Source: Acidobacteriota bacterium (lineage in GTDB: Bacteria; Acidobacteriota; Terriglobia; Terriglobales; Acidobacteriaceae). Taken from it: a stretch of 64,000 nucleotides of DNA. The translations under genes and the position numbers were made by a program. This document shows, piece by piece, positions 8,889 to 17,367 of the stretch (its first letter is position 1; every line of letters begins with the position of its first letter). The stretch is taken from the NCBI GenBank assembly GCA_021792135.1, contig JAJYVF010000012.1, positions 78,271-142,270 of the forward strand. Direction: 5' to 3'. The notes under the pieces are model-generated. The model was not told the DNA's origin, did not search any database, and worked only from the letters and a program-made list of their open reading frames with translations.

Positions 8889-9560
8889 TCAGGCGGCGCG
8901 AGACTCTGTCTGGTTGGCGGGCTGGCTGTGGCGGTGCTGGTCGTGCCTGTATTTCCAGATGCCAAAGAGGGTGGCAGCGGCCATCAATCCGATGAAGGAA
9001 TCAAGGATCACATCGGACCAGCCGGAGAGGTATCTGTGCCAGAGGCGCAGGATCTGGTGGTCATAGATGGTTGCCAGCGCCGCTTCGACGCCGTAGCGAA
9101 GGCTGCGGGCGAGGCCGAGGGCGACGATGAGCTGTCTGCGGGTAACGCCGAGGGCTCCCGCGCCGAGCAGGAAGGGCAGCAGAGGGATGGGCGGGGGCAG
9201 GAGCGCGGCAATCATCACGGTGCGGATGCCGTGGCCGCGAATCCAGCGGGTGACGCGCTCGCGCAGGCGCTTCCTGATGTGGTGCTCGAGCATGGCTTCG
9301 CCGCCCTTTTTGCCGGCAGCCCAGGTGAAGTAGCCGCCGAGCACGCTGCCGGAGAGGGCAGCAAGGGCCAGCAGCCACGGCCATTCGGCGTGGGCGCCAA
9401 GCACCAGAATGAGGATGTCGGTACTGCCGGGAATGGGCAGTGGGATGGGCGAGGAGTCGAGCAGGGCGATACCGAAGACGCCCGCGGCTCCGAAGTGAAG
9501 AAGCCATCCTGGAAGGAGGCGGCGGAGGCCCCCGGAAGCCGCTTTCGCTGCAAAGTGCAC
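8889..9560 (-). CDS. DedA/VTT-type integral membrane protein
   Basis: About 223 residues with several hydrophobic segments. PIPLPIPGSTDIL and ALLPPPIPLLPFLLGAG match the re-entrant, proline-rich motifs of the DedA/SNARE-associated (VTT) family, which are implicated in lipid flipping and membrane homeostasis. I take GTG 9560 as the start because it removes an arginine-rich leader that overlaps the end of mqnA. ATG 9656 is an in-frame alternative that gives a 53-base overlap and has no visible ribosome-binding site. It probably forms an operon with mqnA, whose stop is 43 bases upstream. Confidence 0.75.
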   Translation of the reverse strand: MHFAAKAASGGLRRLLPGWLLHFGAAGVFGIALLDSSPIPLPIPGSTDILILVLGAHAEWPWLLALAALSGSVLGGYFTWAAGKKGGEAMLEHHIRKRLRERVTRWIRGHGIRTVMIAALLPPPIPLLPFLLGAGALGVTRRQLIVALGLARSLRYGVEAALATIYDHQILRLWHRYLSGWSDVILDSFIGLMAAATLFGIWKYRHDQHRHSQPANQTESRAA

Positions 9561-9603
9561 CCTTGCCTGGACGCGAGTTGCGCGACGCGGGTTTGCCTGA
9601 AGT

Positions 9604-10476
9604 TCAGAGGAAGCGAAGGGTGGGGGCCTCGGGCAGAGCGCGGCATTCCGCGCCATAGCGGTAGAAAAGCTCGAGGCCGCTGAGGCACGGCCCGTCGAGC
9701 ACGTACCAGATGTTCTCGGAGAGATAGGCGCGGATGGTTGCGCGGGGGACCGGCACGCGCCCGGACCATTCGGCGGCGAGGTCGTCGATGTGCGCGAGAC
9801 CGGAATCGCGGGAGCGCTGAAAATCTTCGACCAGCTGCGCGGCGGAGACAGCCGACGATGTGAGCGCCTCAGGGCTCACGCCCCAGAATGCCGAGACCCA
9901 GACGGTGCCGGTGAAGGTATGCCACTCGTGAGCGAGATCGAGGTAGAGCAGACGTTCGCCGGTGCGCTGTTCGCGGGCCGCGCGGTCCTCGAGCGCGTAG
10001 AGGGCCGGATCGCCGATGAGGAGCGCGGCATCGGCGACGCGCAGCATGGGCTCGAGATCGGGAGCATGCGGCACGTATTCGGGACTGCGCTTCCAGAAGC
10101 GGCTGAAGAGGATGCGCGTGTACGCGGCGGAGGTACGGGATGCGGTGTCGAGGGCGACGCGGCGCACGCCGGCGATTCCGTCGGGAGGACGCACGACGAG
10201 AACGATGGAGCGGACGCGGTCGCGCGAGGCGATGGTGCAGCCGGGAATGACGGTCAGCGAAGGCGTGGAGGCATAGGAGGCCACGGGAATGAGCCCGATG
10301 TCGGCTTCGCCGGAGGCGAGCTTCGCGGCGCATTCAGAGGGAGTATCGGAGGAGAGCACGTAGCGCTCGGCGAGCCGGGAGCGATCGGGCTCGTGGTCGA
10401 AGCTCCACATCAGCGGAGCGGGATTGAGGAAGTGGATGGCGGAAACGCGAAGGCGATCAGGCGGTTGCAGGCGCAC
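9604..10476 (-). CDS. mqnA: Chorismate dehydratase MqnA (futalosine menaquinone pathway)
   Basis: 290 residues. A periplasmic-binding-protein-like fold acts as a cytoplasmic enzyme that dehydrates chorismate to 3-enolpyruvylbenzoate, the first step of futalosine-type menaquinone synthesis. The N-terminal VSAIHFLNPAPLMW corresponds to the family's conserved SxVxYLNxxPL motif. GEADIGLIPVASY and DPALYALE are further family signatures. Its presence suggests that the organism makes menaquinone by the Mqn route rather than the Men route. The other mqn genes are not in the window. Confidence 0.9.
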   Translation of the reverse strand: MRLQPPDRLRVSAIHFLNPAPLMWSFDHEPDRSRLAERYVLSSDTPSECAAKLASGEADIGLIPVASYASTPSLTVIPGCTIASRDRVRSIVLVVRPPDGIAGVRRVALDTASRTSAAYTRILFSRFWKRSPEYVPHAPDLEPMLRVADAALLIGDPALYALEDRAAREQRTGERLLYLDLAHEWHTFTGTVWVSAFWGVSPEALTSSAVSAAQLVEDFQRSRDSGLAHIDDLAAEWSGRVPVPRATIRAYLSENIWYVLDGPCLSGLELFYRYGAECRALPEAPTLRFL

Positions 10477-10617
10477 TTCTCAGTGTACCGGGTGGCTTCC
10501 GTAACTTCAGCGAGGCTGCTTTCGCTTGACCCCGGACTGACGGAACGCTAATCTCCGGGCAACGTTCATGCACAATCAGGCACCAGACGGATCCATCCAG
10601 GGGGGCATGCTGCCCCG

Positions 10618-11796
10618 ATGAGCGGGGTCGCGTCTTCAGGTGCGGCGGTGCGCGAGGCATCCTTCGAGGAGCGCCATGCATGGCTGGCGCTGGCACTGAC
10701 ACCAGGCGTGGGGCCGCGCCGCCTTCTCCATGCTGTGGAGCGCTGCGGGCGCGCAGCGGCGGTGCTGCATCTGCCGCTGACGGAACTCGAAGCCATGCAG
10801 CTGCCCGCGCAGGCAGCACAGTTCATTGCCTCGGGAGAGGCGGCGCACGCGGCCGACCAGGAGCTGGAGAAGCTGGCCGGAACCGGGGCAGCGATTCTGA
10901 CCTACGGCGATGAACAGTATCCGGAGCGGCTGCGGCAGATCTTCGATCCGCCCGCCCTGCTGTGGGTGCGCGGGGATGCGGCTCTGTTGTCGCAGCCCTC
11001 GATTGCGGTGGTGGGCACGCGGCATCCAACGCCGTACGGCACGGGAATGGCGGAGAAATTGTCGCGCGAGCTGGCGCTGCGCGGGCTCATGATTCTGAGC
11101 GGCATGGCGCGCGGCGTGGACACGGCGGCGCACAAGGGAGCCGTCGCGGCGAAGCGGCCGACGATTGCGGTGTGGGGAACGGGCGTCGACGTGATCTATC
11201 CCAAAGAGAACAAGTCGCTGGCGGAGCAGATCATTGCGGGGGGCGGGACGATTATTTCCGAACTGCCTCTGGGCACCTTTCCGGCGCCGCAGAATTTCCC
11301 CAGACGCAATCGGATCATCAGCGGGATGAGCATCGGGGTGCTGGTGGTGGAAGCGGCCGAGTACAGCGGCACGCGGGTGACGGCCCGCTGCGCGATCGAG
11401 CAGAACCGCGAGGTCTTTGCCGTGCCGGGCAACGTGACGACGAAAAATGCCTGGGGGCCTAACCTGCTGATTAAACAGGGAGCCAAGCTCACGTCCTGCT
11501 GGGAGGACGTGTGGGAGGAACTGCCCGGCGCGATCCGCATGGCTCTGGAGCAGAGCAACGGATTTGCATCCGAAGGTGGCTCTGAGGCATCGTTATTCGA
11601 GGAATCCCCGCTCCCGCCGTCGGAGGCGCGCGTTATGGCGGTGCTTCGTCAGGATGAAGCGCTGCAGATGGATGAGATTCTGGAGAAGCTTGAGCCGGAG
11701 ATGAGTTCTTCGGAGGTCTTTACTGCGTTGTTCGAGCTGGAGCTGGCGGGACGCATACGACAACTTCCGGGACGAAATTACGTCAGGAGCTTCTGA
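10618..11796 (+). CDS. dprA: DNA processing protein DprA
   Basis: 392 residues. DprA loads RecA onto incoming single-stranded DNA during natural transformation. A short N-terminal helical domain (about 15-85) precedes the extended Rossmann fold. VVGTRHPTPYG, SGMARGVDTAAHKGA, GTGVDVIYPKEN and the DNA-binding FPRRNRIISGMS are all present. The C-terminal tail (about 325-390) resembles the winged-helix DML1-like domain, with EILEKLEP and SSEVFTALFELELAGRI. The topA gene follows, a common dprA-topA arrangement in bacteria. Confidence 0.96.
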   Translation: MSGVASSGAAVREASFEERHAWLALALTPGVGPRRLLHAVERCGRAAAVLHLPLTELEAMQLPAQAAQFIASGEAAHAADQELEKLAGTGAAILTYGDEQYPERLRQIFDPPALLWVRGDAALLSQPSIAVVGTRHPTPYGTGMAEKLSRELALRGLMILSGMARGVDTAAHKGAVAAKRPTIAVWGTGVDVIYPKENKSLAEQIIAGGGTIISELPLGTFPAPQNFPRRNRIISGMSIGVLVVEAAEYSGTRVTARCAIEQNREVFAVPGNVTTKNAWGPNLLIKQGAKLTSCWEDVWEELPGAIRMALEQSNGFASEGGSEASLFEESPLPPSEARVMAVLRQDEALQMDEILEKLEPEMSSSEVFTALFELELAGRIRQLPGRNYVRSF

Positions 11797-11953
11797 GGGA
11801 GGTCGCGCGTCCTGTGGGCAATGAGCAGCGCCATGGAGTGCCCGCCTGTGGATCAAAATGGCGGGACGTGGTAGCTTCCGGAAAGAACGATCGCGAAAGT
11901 GAATAGTGGGCCGGCCTCGCGCAGAGGCACCGTTGCCCGCTCAAAGGGAAATG

Positions 11954-14554
11954 ATGAGCAAATCGCTGGTCATCGTCGAGTCGCCCGCGAAAGCGAAGAC
12001 GATCAACAAGTATCTGGGCAAAGACTTCCTGGTGGAGGCCTCGCTGGGTCATATCAAGGACCTGCCCAAAAACAAGATTGGTGTGGATCTGGAGGACGGC
12101 AGCTTCGAGCCGGAGCTGATCGTCATTCCCGGCAAGGAAAAGGTTGTTGAGAAGCTGAAGAAGCTGGCGAAGAGCGCGCAGAGTGTCTATCTGGCGCCTG
12201 ACCCGGACCGCGAAGGCGAGGCCATCGCCGCGCATCTGGCCGATGAGCTGAGCGATGTGGTGAAGAAGAGCGCGGTGCGCCGGGTAACCTTCAACGAGAT
12301 CACCGCGAAGGCAGTGAAGGCCGCGTTCGAACACGCGCGCAATCTCGACAAAAACCTGGTGGATGCGCAGCAGACGCGGCGCGTGCTGGACCGCATCGTG
12401 GGATACCAGATTTCACCGCTGCTGTGGGATAAGGTGCGGCGCGGGCTCTCCGCGGGCCGCGTGCAGACGGTGGCCCTGCGCCTGATCGTCGAGCGGGAGC
12501 GCGAGATCAAGGCGTTCGTGCCGGTCGAGTACTGGACCATCGACGCCGATCTGCATCCGAAGAAGGGCCACAACTTCACGGCGCGGTTCACCGGCATTGA
12601 CGGAAAGAAGACCGAGATTGGCAATGCCGAACTGGCGCATGAGATTGAAGCGCAGCTGAAGAAAGCCGCGTGGCGCGTTCGCGAAGCGGAGAAGCGCGAG
12701 CGGCGGCGCAATCCGCTGCCTCCGTTTACGACGAGCAAGCTGCAGCAGGATGCGTCGCGGGCGCTGGGCTATCCGGTGAAGCGGGTGATGGGCGTGGCGC
12801 AGCGGCTGTATGAAGGCGTGGAGCTGGGACCGGAAGGCTCGGTCGGCCTGATCACTTACATGCGTACCGATTCGACGCGCGTGTCGCCGGAGGCACTCGA
12901 GAGCGTTCGCGGCTGGATCGGCGAGAAACTCGGGTCGCAGTATCTGCCTCAGTCCGCCAACATCTATCGCTCGAAGAAAGATGCGCAGGACGCGCACGAA
13001 GCGATCCGGCCCACGAATCCGGAGCTGCATCCGGACGATGTCAGGAAGTATCTGAGCGATGAGCAGTACAAGCTGTACAAGCTGATCTGGCAGCGGTTCG
13101 TGGCATCGCAGATGGTTCCCGCGGTCTTCGATCAGACGATTGTCGATATCGCCGCGCAGGCTGACCGGCGCTACGACTTCCGCGTCACGGGATCGGTGCT
13201 GAAGTTCGACGGCTTCCTCAGGGTCTACGACGAGACGCGCGATGCGAAGGACGAGGACGATGAAGCGCTGCAGCATAAGCTGCCGCCGCTCGAAGCAGGC
13301 GATCCGCTGACGCTGCGCGCGCTCAAGCCGGAGCAGCACTTCACGGAGCCGCCGCCGCGCTACAACGAAGCGTCGCTGGTGAAGGAACTGGAAGAGCGCG
13401 GCATCGGGCGGCCGTCGACCTACGCTGCGATCATCTCGACGATCCAGGAACGCGAGTATGTGCAAAAGACCGGCAAGGGCCGGGCGGGGAAGTTCTATCC
13501 GACGGAGATCGGCATGGTGGTGACGGACCTGCTGGTTGCCAACTTCCCCTACATCTTCGATCCGCAGTACACGGCGCGGCTCGAGGAGGAGCTGGACGAG
13601 ATCGAGGAAGGCAAGGAGCGCTGGACCGATCTGCTGAAGGGCTTCTACGGTCACTTCGAGAAAGAGCTGAAGTATGCCGAGAAGCACATGGAAAACGTCA
13701 AGCGGATGGAGAAGCAGACGGATGAGAAGTGCGATCTCTGCGGCTCACCGCTGGTGCTGAAGTGGGGGAAATTCGGCTCCTTCTACGCGTGCAGCGCGTA
13801 CGACAGAAACGACCCCAACAGCTGCAAGTTCACGAAGGAAAACACCATCGATCTGCCGGATCTGGAAACGGCCGACGCCCAGGACACCGACAAGGACGAG
13901 GAATATTGCGAGAACTGCGGCCGTCCGATGGTGTTGAAGCGCGGACGCTTCGGCCAGTTCATGGCCTGCACCGGCTATCCGGAATGCAAAACGACGAGGC
14001 GCCTGGACCAGAAAGAGCAGCAGAAGCCGCCGCAGCCGCTCGATGAACTGTGCCCGCGGTGCGGGAAGAATCTGGTGCTCCGGCATGGCCGGTATGGCGA
14101 GTTCGTCTCCTGCTCGGGCTATCCGAAATGCAGGTACATCAAGCAAAACACCACGGGCGTGAAGTGTCCGGAGTGTGGCGTGGGCGAGGTCGTCGAGAAG
14201 AAGGCGCGGCGCGGGAACGTGTTCTACGGCTGCTCGGAATACCCGAAGTGCAAGTTCACCTCGAATTACAAGCCGGTCGATCAGAAGTGCCCGGAGTGCG
14301 GCAGTCCGTATCTGCTGGAAAAGACACTGAAGTCGGGTGTGTACCTTGTCTGCCCGAATAACAGGAAGAGCTCGGCCGAAACCGAGGAGGAAGCTCCGAG
14401 GAAAAAGAAGGGCAAGGCGGCCGCGGCTGCGGATGGCAAGGGCGAAGTCGCATGCGCCTTCACGAAGCGGATTGGGGATGCTCCTGCGCCGGCTCCGCCG
14501 CCGACAGCGGCAACCCACGGGCCGGTGGTGGCAGAAGAGCAGACTGTCGCCTGA
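11954..14554 (+). CDS. topA: DNA topoisomerase I with five C-terminal zinc ribbons
   Basis: About 866 residues. This type IA topoisomerase relaxes negative supercoils. The TOPRIM domain (VIVESPAKAKTI, APDPDREGEAIA) comes first. LSAGRVQTVALRL follows, and the active-site tyrosine is in GLITYMRTDSTRVS. After about residue 590 there are five zinc-ribbon repeats: four end in CSAY/CTGY/CSGY/CSEY-type knuckles and the last one, CPECG...LVCPN, is minimal. A lysine-rich, alanine/proline-rich tail closes the protein. Two ATGs lie in tandem at 11951 and 11954; AAAGGG sits five bases before the second, which I prefer. Confidence 0.96.
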   Translation: MSKSLVIVESPAKAKTINKYLGKDFLVEASLGHIKDLPKNKIGVDLEDGSFEPELIVIPGKEKVVEKLKKLAKSAQSVYLAPDPDREGEAIAAHLADELSDVVKKSAVRRVTFNEITAKAVKAAFEHARNLDKNLVDAQQTRRVLDRIVGYQISPLLWDKVRRGLSAGRVQTVALRLIVEREREIKAFVPVEYWTIDADLHPKKGHNFTARFTGIDGKKTEIGNAELAHEIEAQLKKAAWRVREAEKRERRRNPLPPFTTSKLQQDASRALGYPVKRVMGVAQRLYEGVELGPEGSVGLITYMRTDSTRVSPEALESVRGWIGEKLGSQYLPQSANIYRSKKDAQDAHEAIRPTNPELHPDDVRKYLSDEQYKLYKLIWQRFVASQMVPAVFDQTIVDIAAQADRRYDFRVTGSVLKFDGFLRVYDETRDAKDEDDEALQHKLPPLEAGDPLTLRALKPEQHFTEPPPRYNEASLVKELEERGIGRPSTYAAIISTIQEREYVQKTGKGRAGKFYPTEIGMVVTDLLVANFPYIFDPQYTARLEEELDEIEEGKERWTDLLKGFYGHFEKELKYAEKHMENVKRMEKQTDEKCDLCGSPLVLKWGKFGSFYACSAYDRNDPNSCKFTKENTIDLPDLETADAQDTDKDEEYCENCGRPMVLKRGRFGQFMACTGYPECKTTRRLDQKEQQKPPQPLDELCPRCGKNLVLRHGRYGEFVSCSGYPKCRYIKQNTTGVKCPECGVGEVVEKKARRGNVFYGCSEYPKCKFTSNYKPVDQKCPECGSPYLLEKTLKSGVYLVCPNNRKSSAETEEEAPRKKKGKAAAAADGKGEVACAFTKRIGDAPAPAPPPTAATHGPVVAEEQTVA

Positions 14555-14605
14555 TTGCGTTGCGGAAGCTCAGCCTTGCAGTCCGCGAACAACGAGCGGT
14601 GAGCC

Positions 14606-15133
14606 ATGCCCGTACAAATCGGAGCTAAACCGGACAGTGGTTTCGACGATCCGCTCGGAATTCTGAAGGATTGTCATCGCCGCATCGAGCGCTTCCTCGG
14701 CGTCCTGTGCCTGGTGGCGGAGCGAGGCACGGGCCGTGCTCTGAGCGCCGACGAAGCGGAGGCGGCAAGGGCCGCGCTGCGCTACTTCCGCGAATCGGGT
14801 CCGCGCCACAACGCCGATGAGGAAGAGTCGCTGTTTCCTCGTCTGCAGCCGGCGGCGGAGATCGTGGCCCAGGTGGAGCGGCTGGAGGATGAACATTCGC
14901 GCTCCGCGCAGCTGCACGAGTCGGTGGACAGGCAGTTCACTGTGTGGCTCGCTGATGGCGCACCGCAGGACCACGATCGGCTGCTGCGGGAAACCGCCGA
15001 ACTGCGGGAGATGTACGCGGGGCACATCCGCCTGGAGGAAGACGTGGTCTTTCCGCATGCCGCGGCCGTTCTGGAGCCGCAGGTCATCGCGGAAATGGGA
15101 GAGGAGTTTCGGGCCCGGCGAAACCGCACCTGA
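14606..15133 (+). CDS. Hemerythrin-like HHE domain protein
   Basis: 175 residues, cytoplasmic and helical. Iron-binding positions of the HHE family are visible: CHRRIERF, RHNADEEESLFP, EDEHSRS and GHIRLEEDVVFP. These proteins hold a di-iron centre and serve in oxygen, nitric-oxide or iron sensing. No partner gene is fused or adjacent except topA upstream, 51 bases away and probably unrelated. The ligand and role here are unknown. Confidence 0.87.
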   Translation: MPVQIGAKPDSGFDDPLGILKDCHRRIERFLGVLCLVAERGTGRALSADEAEAARAALRYFRESGPRHNADEEESLFPRLQPAAEIVAQVERLEDEHSRSAQLHESVDRQFTVWLADGAPQDHDRLLRETAELREMYAGHIRLEEDVVFPHAAAVLEPQVIAEMGEEFRARRNRT

Positions 15134-15149
15134 TGCCGCGAGGCCGTTC

Positions 15150-15184
15150 AAAAAAGTGGGGCATCCTCGGCGGATGCCCCCTTC
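15150..15184 (-). terminator. Intrinsic terminator of the porin gene
   Basis: A nine-base-pair stem, GGGGCATCC (15158-15166) with GGATGCCCC (15172-15180), has a five-base loop. On the minus strand it is followed by six T residues (the A-run at 15150-15155). It lies just beyond the porin stop and can also slow plus-strand transcripts from the hemerythrin gene. Confidence 0.88.
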
Positions 15185-15206
15185 TGTCAGGTGGATCAGA
15201 GCTGAA

Positions 15207-17024
15207 TTACGGCAGGTAGTAACGGAACGAAGTCCAGAACATGTTGTCGATGCCGTTGGCGCCGCCGCCGGGGTTGGTTGTGCCCCCCGCGCCCGACCAC
15301 AGGTCGCGCTCGAAGCGGCTGTACTGCAGACCGAAGCGCAGGCCCCCGCGGGGGCCGTTGTAGAAGTAGTACCAGTCGCCCGCGGTGAACTCCTGGACGT
15401 CCTTGTTCTGGTTGCCGCAGTCGGCGGGACTGGACGGCGAGAAACCATTTCCACCGTTGACCGCGCTGGTCCCGGGAAAAGGCTGGGTGTTGCAGCCGGT
15501 CATGGTGGTCATCGGCGAACCGTAGCCGATCTTGCCCCAGTAGTCGCGGTAGACGTAATCGCCGCCGTAATTGAGGTAGATCATCAGCCGGCGGGTGGGG
15601 AACAGTTCGAGAGTACTGAGGGCGGAGAAAGCCTTCAACGGGTCGAGTTCGCCGTCGGGCCGCAAGGTGACGTCAGCAATGGTCGAGGAGCCGTAGCGGC
15701 CCATGCCCTTGCCCCAGAGGCCCTTCAGGCCGACCGAGACCTTCTTGCTGGCAAACGGGACGCGGAAGCCGCCACCGATGCCCGCGCCCGGAATCGTGTC
15801 GTTATAGGCGCCCGTGGAAGACTTGGCATTGGGATAAACGCGGGCGCGGAAATTGCGCTCGATGCCGAAGAGCTCCCAGTGGCCCCAGCCGGGCTGCCAG
15901 GCAATCTTGGCGATGAAATCGGGGGAATAGTTGAAGGAGTAATTGGCAGTGGGGTTAAACAGGCCTCCGCCCGCGCCTCCGGAACCGATGATCAGATTGG
16001 TGGGGAGGTTGCTGCCGGCCGGGTTGAGAGTTTCGGCATTCTCAGCCGAAGCGCCGATCCAGAAGGTGTTTCCGAGGTCCTTGCTGACGCGGAAGCTGTA
16101 CTGGCGAGTCCATACGAAGCCGGCTTCGTACTGAGGGTCGATGGTGGCCGGCAGAATCTCGGTTCCACGCGTGAGGCCCTGGGTGGTTTCCGAGGCCAGC
16201 GACCAGCCCTGACCTCCGGAGACATCCCAGCCGCTGCTGAACAGCGCATCCGCCCACAGCTGGCGCTGGCGAAGCACATAGCTGTTGGACTGGTTGTTGT
16301 TGGAGGTGATGCCGGTGCCCAGCCAGTCCATCTCGTAGTAGCCGGACAGGGTTGTGCTGGCCAGCTTGCCGGTCGCCTTGAGCGCGAGCCGGGACTGACG
16401 GCCGGTTCCCTGGAATGCGCTCATCTGCGCATTGTCGGAATTCGCCAGTGGAACGCCGGTGAAGGGGGTGTTGATACCGCCGCCGGTGGCTCCCTGCTGC
16501 CACACAGTTTCGGCCGCGATGAAGCTGCCTGTCGGAGAGATGGTGACGCCCCTGAAGTGGATGGCGTCGGGATTCTCGACGGCGTGCCGGATCTCCGTCT
16601 GCTGCTTCTGAACGCTGCTGATGATCGCGGTGGCGGAGCTGCTGCTGGATTTCAGATCGCTGACCGAACTCCGCAGGCTGGAAACGGCCTGGGTGTTGGC
16701 GGAGAGCGTCTGCTGCTCCTCGTTGGCGGCCTGTTGGGCGGCCTGGGCAGCCTGCTGCGCCTGTTGAGCTGCCTGTTGCGCCTGCTGCAGCTGAACGTCA
16801 CGCTCGGTGAGCTGCTGCTTCAGGTCATCGATCTGGCCACGCTGCGATTCCATCTCCTGACGCAGCTCTTCGATCTGCGATTCGAGGGACGGTTTCATGG
16901 CCACCGTCCTGCGGTGGTGAGCTCTCTGCGGTGTGGCGTCGGGGCTGGCGGTCGATTGCGCGTATCCGCCGGCAAAAGTCATAGCCAGTGCAAGCGCAGC
17001 AACTGCCTTCACATTGTTGGTCAT
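15207..17024 (-). CDS. Outer-membrane porin with N-terminal coiled coil
   Basis: 605 residues. A signal peptide (about 1-23, ending GGYAQS) is followed by a glutamine/alanine-rich coiled coil (about 42-100, many QQA repeats) and a further helical stretch. A long beta-rich region ends in FRYYLP, which looks like a beta-barrel C-terminus. The coiled coil resembles the trimerising or peptidoglycan-facing modules of some porins. I start at ATG 17024 because GAGAGAGG lies six bases upstream and the signal peptide begins there; the frame is open 39 bases further. The gene has its own terminator and a 343-base upstream region with a direct repeat. Substrate unknown. Confidence 0.85.
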   Translation of the reverse strand: MTNNVKAVAALALAMTFAGGYAQSTASPDATPQRAHHRRTVAMKPSLESQIEELRQEMESQRGQIDDLKQQLTERDVQLQQAQQAAQQAQQAAQAAQQAANEEQQTLSANTQAVSSLRSSVSDLKSSSSSATAIISSVQKQQTEIRHAVENPDAIHFRGVTISPTGSFIAAETVWQQGATGGGINTPFTGVPLANSDNAQMSAFQGTGRQSRLALKATGKLASTTLSGYYEMDWLGTGITSNNNQSNSYVLRQRQLWADALFSSGWDVSGGQGWSLASETTQGLTRGTEILPATIDPQYEAGFVWTRQYSFRVSKDLGNTFWIGASAENAETLNPAGSNLPTNLIIGSGGAGGGLFNPTANYSFNYSPDFIAKIAWQPGWGHWELFGIERNFRARVYPNAKSSTGAYNDTIPGAGIGGGFRVPFASKKVSVGLKGLWGKGMGRYGSSTIADVTLRPDGELDPLKAFSALSTLELFPTRRLMIYLNYGGDYVYRDYWGKIGYGSPMTTMTGCNTQPFPGTSAVNGGNGFSPSSPADCGNQNKDVQEFTAGDWYYFYNGPRGGLRFGLQYSRFERDLWSGAGGTTNPGGGANGIDNMFWTSFRYYLP

Positions 17025-17367
17025 TGAACCTCTCTCGATGAATGTGCAAGTACGGTGAACCACCGATCCAGTTCGGGGGAACTGTCAGGCGGGCAGGGGT
17101 CCCTCGCGCGGTCAGGCCGCAGAACATGCGCCATTCCCATGGAGGCCCGGTACCCAAGCTGGATGGTCGCAGCCGTTTGTGAATATTCGGAGAATTTGCG
17201 TTGAATGTTCGGGAAAAAACGCCCGCGTGCACCGGCAGTTCAGAACGCAGATGGAATCAACGCGGCATCAACAGCCTGCGATCCGGAGCAAACCGCGCGC
17301 GGCGGTCTTCCTCCTTCTGCGAATTTGTTCCTGGGAGCGATATATTTTCGCGGAGCCCGGCCGCGGG
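17025..17367. other. Intergenic region upstream of the porin gene
   Basis: 343 bases without a convincing gene. It should contain the minus-strand porin promoter, but I could not pick clean -35/-10 boxes. It holds an imperfect ten-base direct repeat (GAATATTCGG and GAATGTTCGG), listed separately. Confidence 0.6.
17181..17212. repeat. Ten-base direct repeat, 22-base period, upstream of the porin gene
   Basis: GAATATTCGG (17181-17190) and GAATGTTCGG (17203-17212) differ at one base and start 22 bases apart, about two helical turns. The first contains the perfect palindrome GAATATTC. The layout is like tandem operator half-sites, but no regulator is known. Confidence 0.45.
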
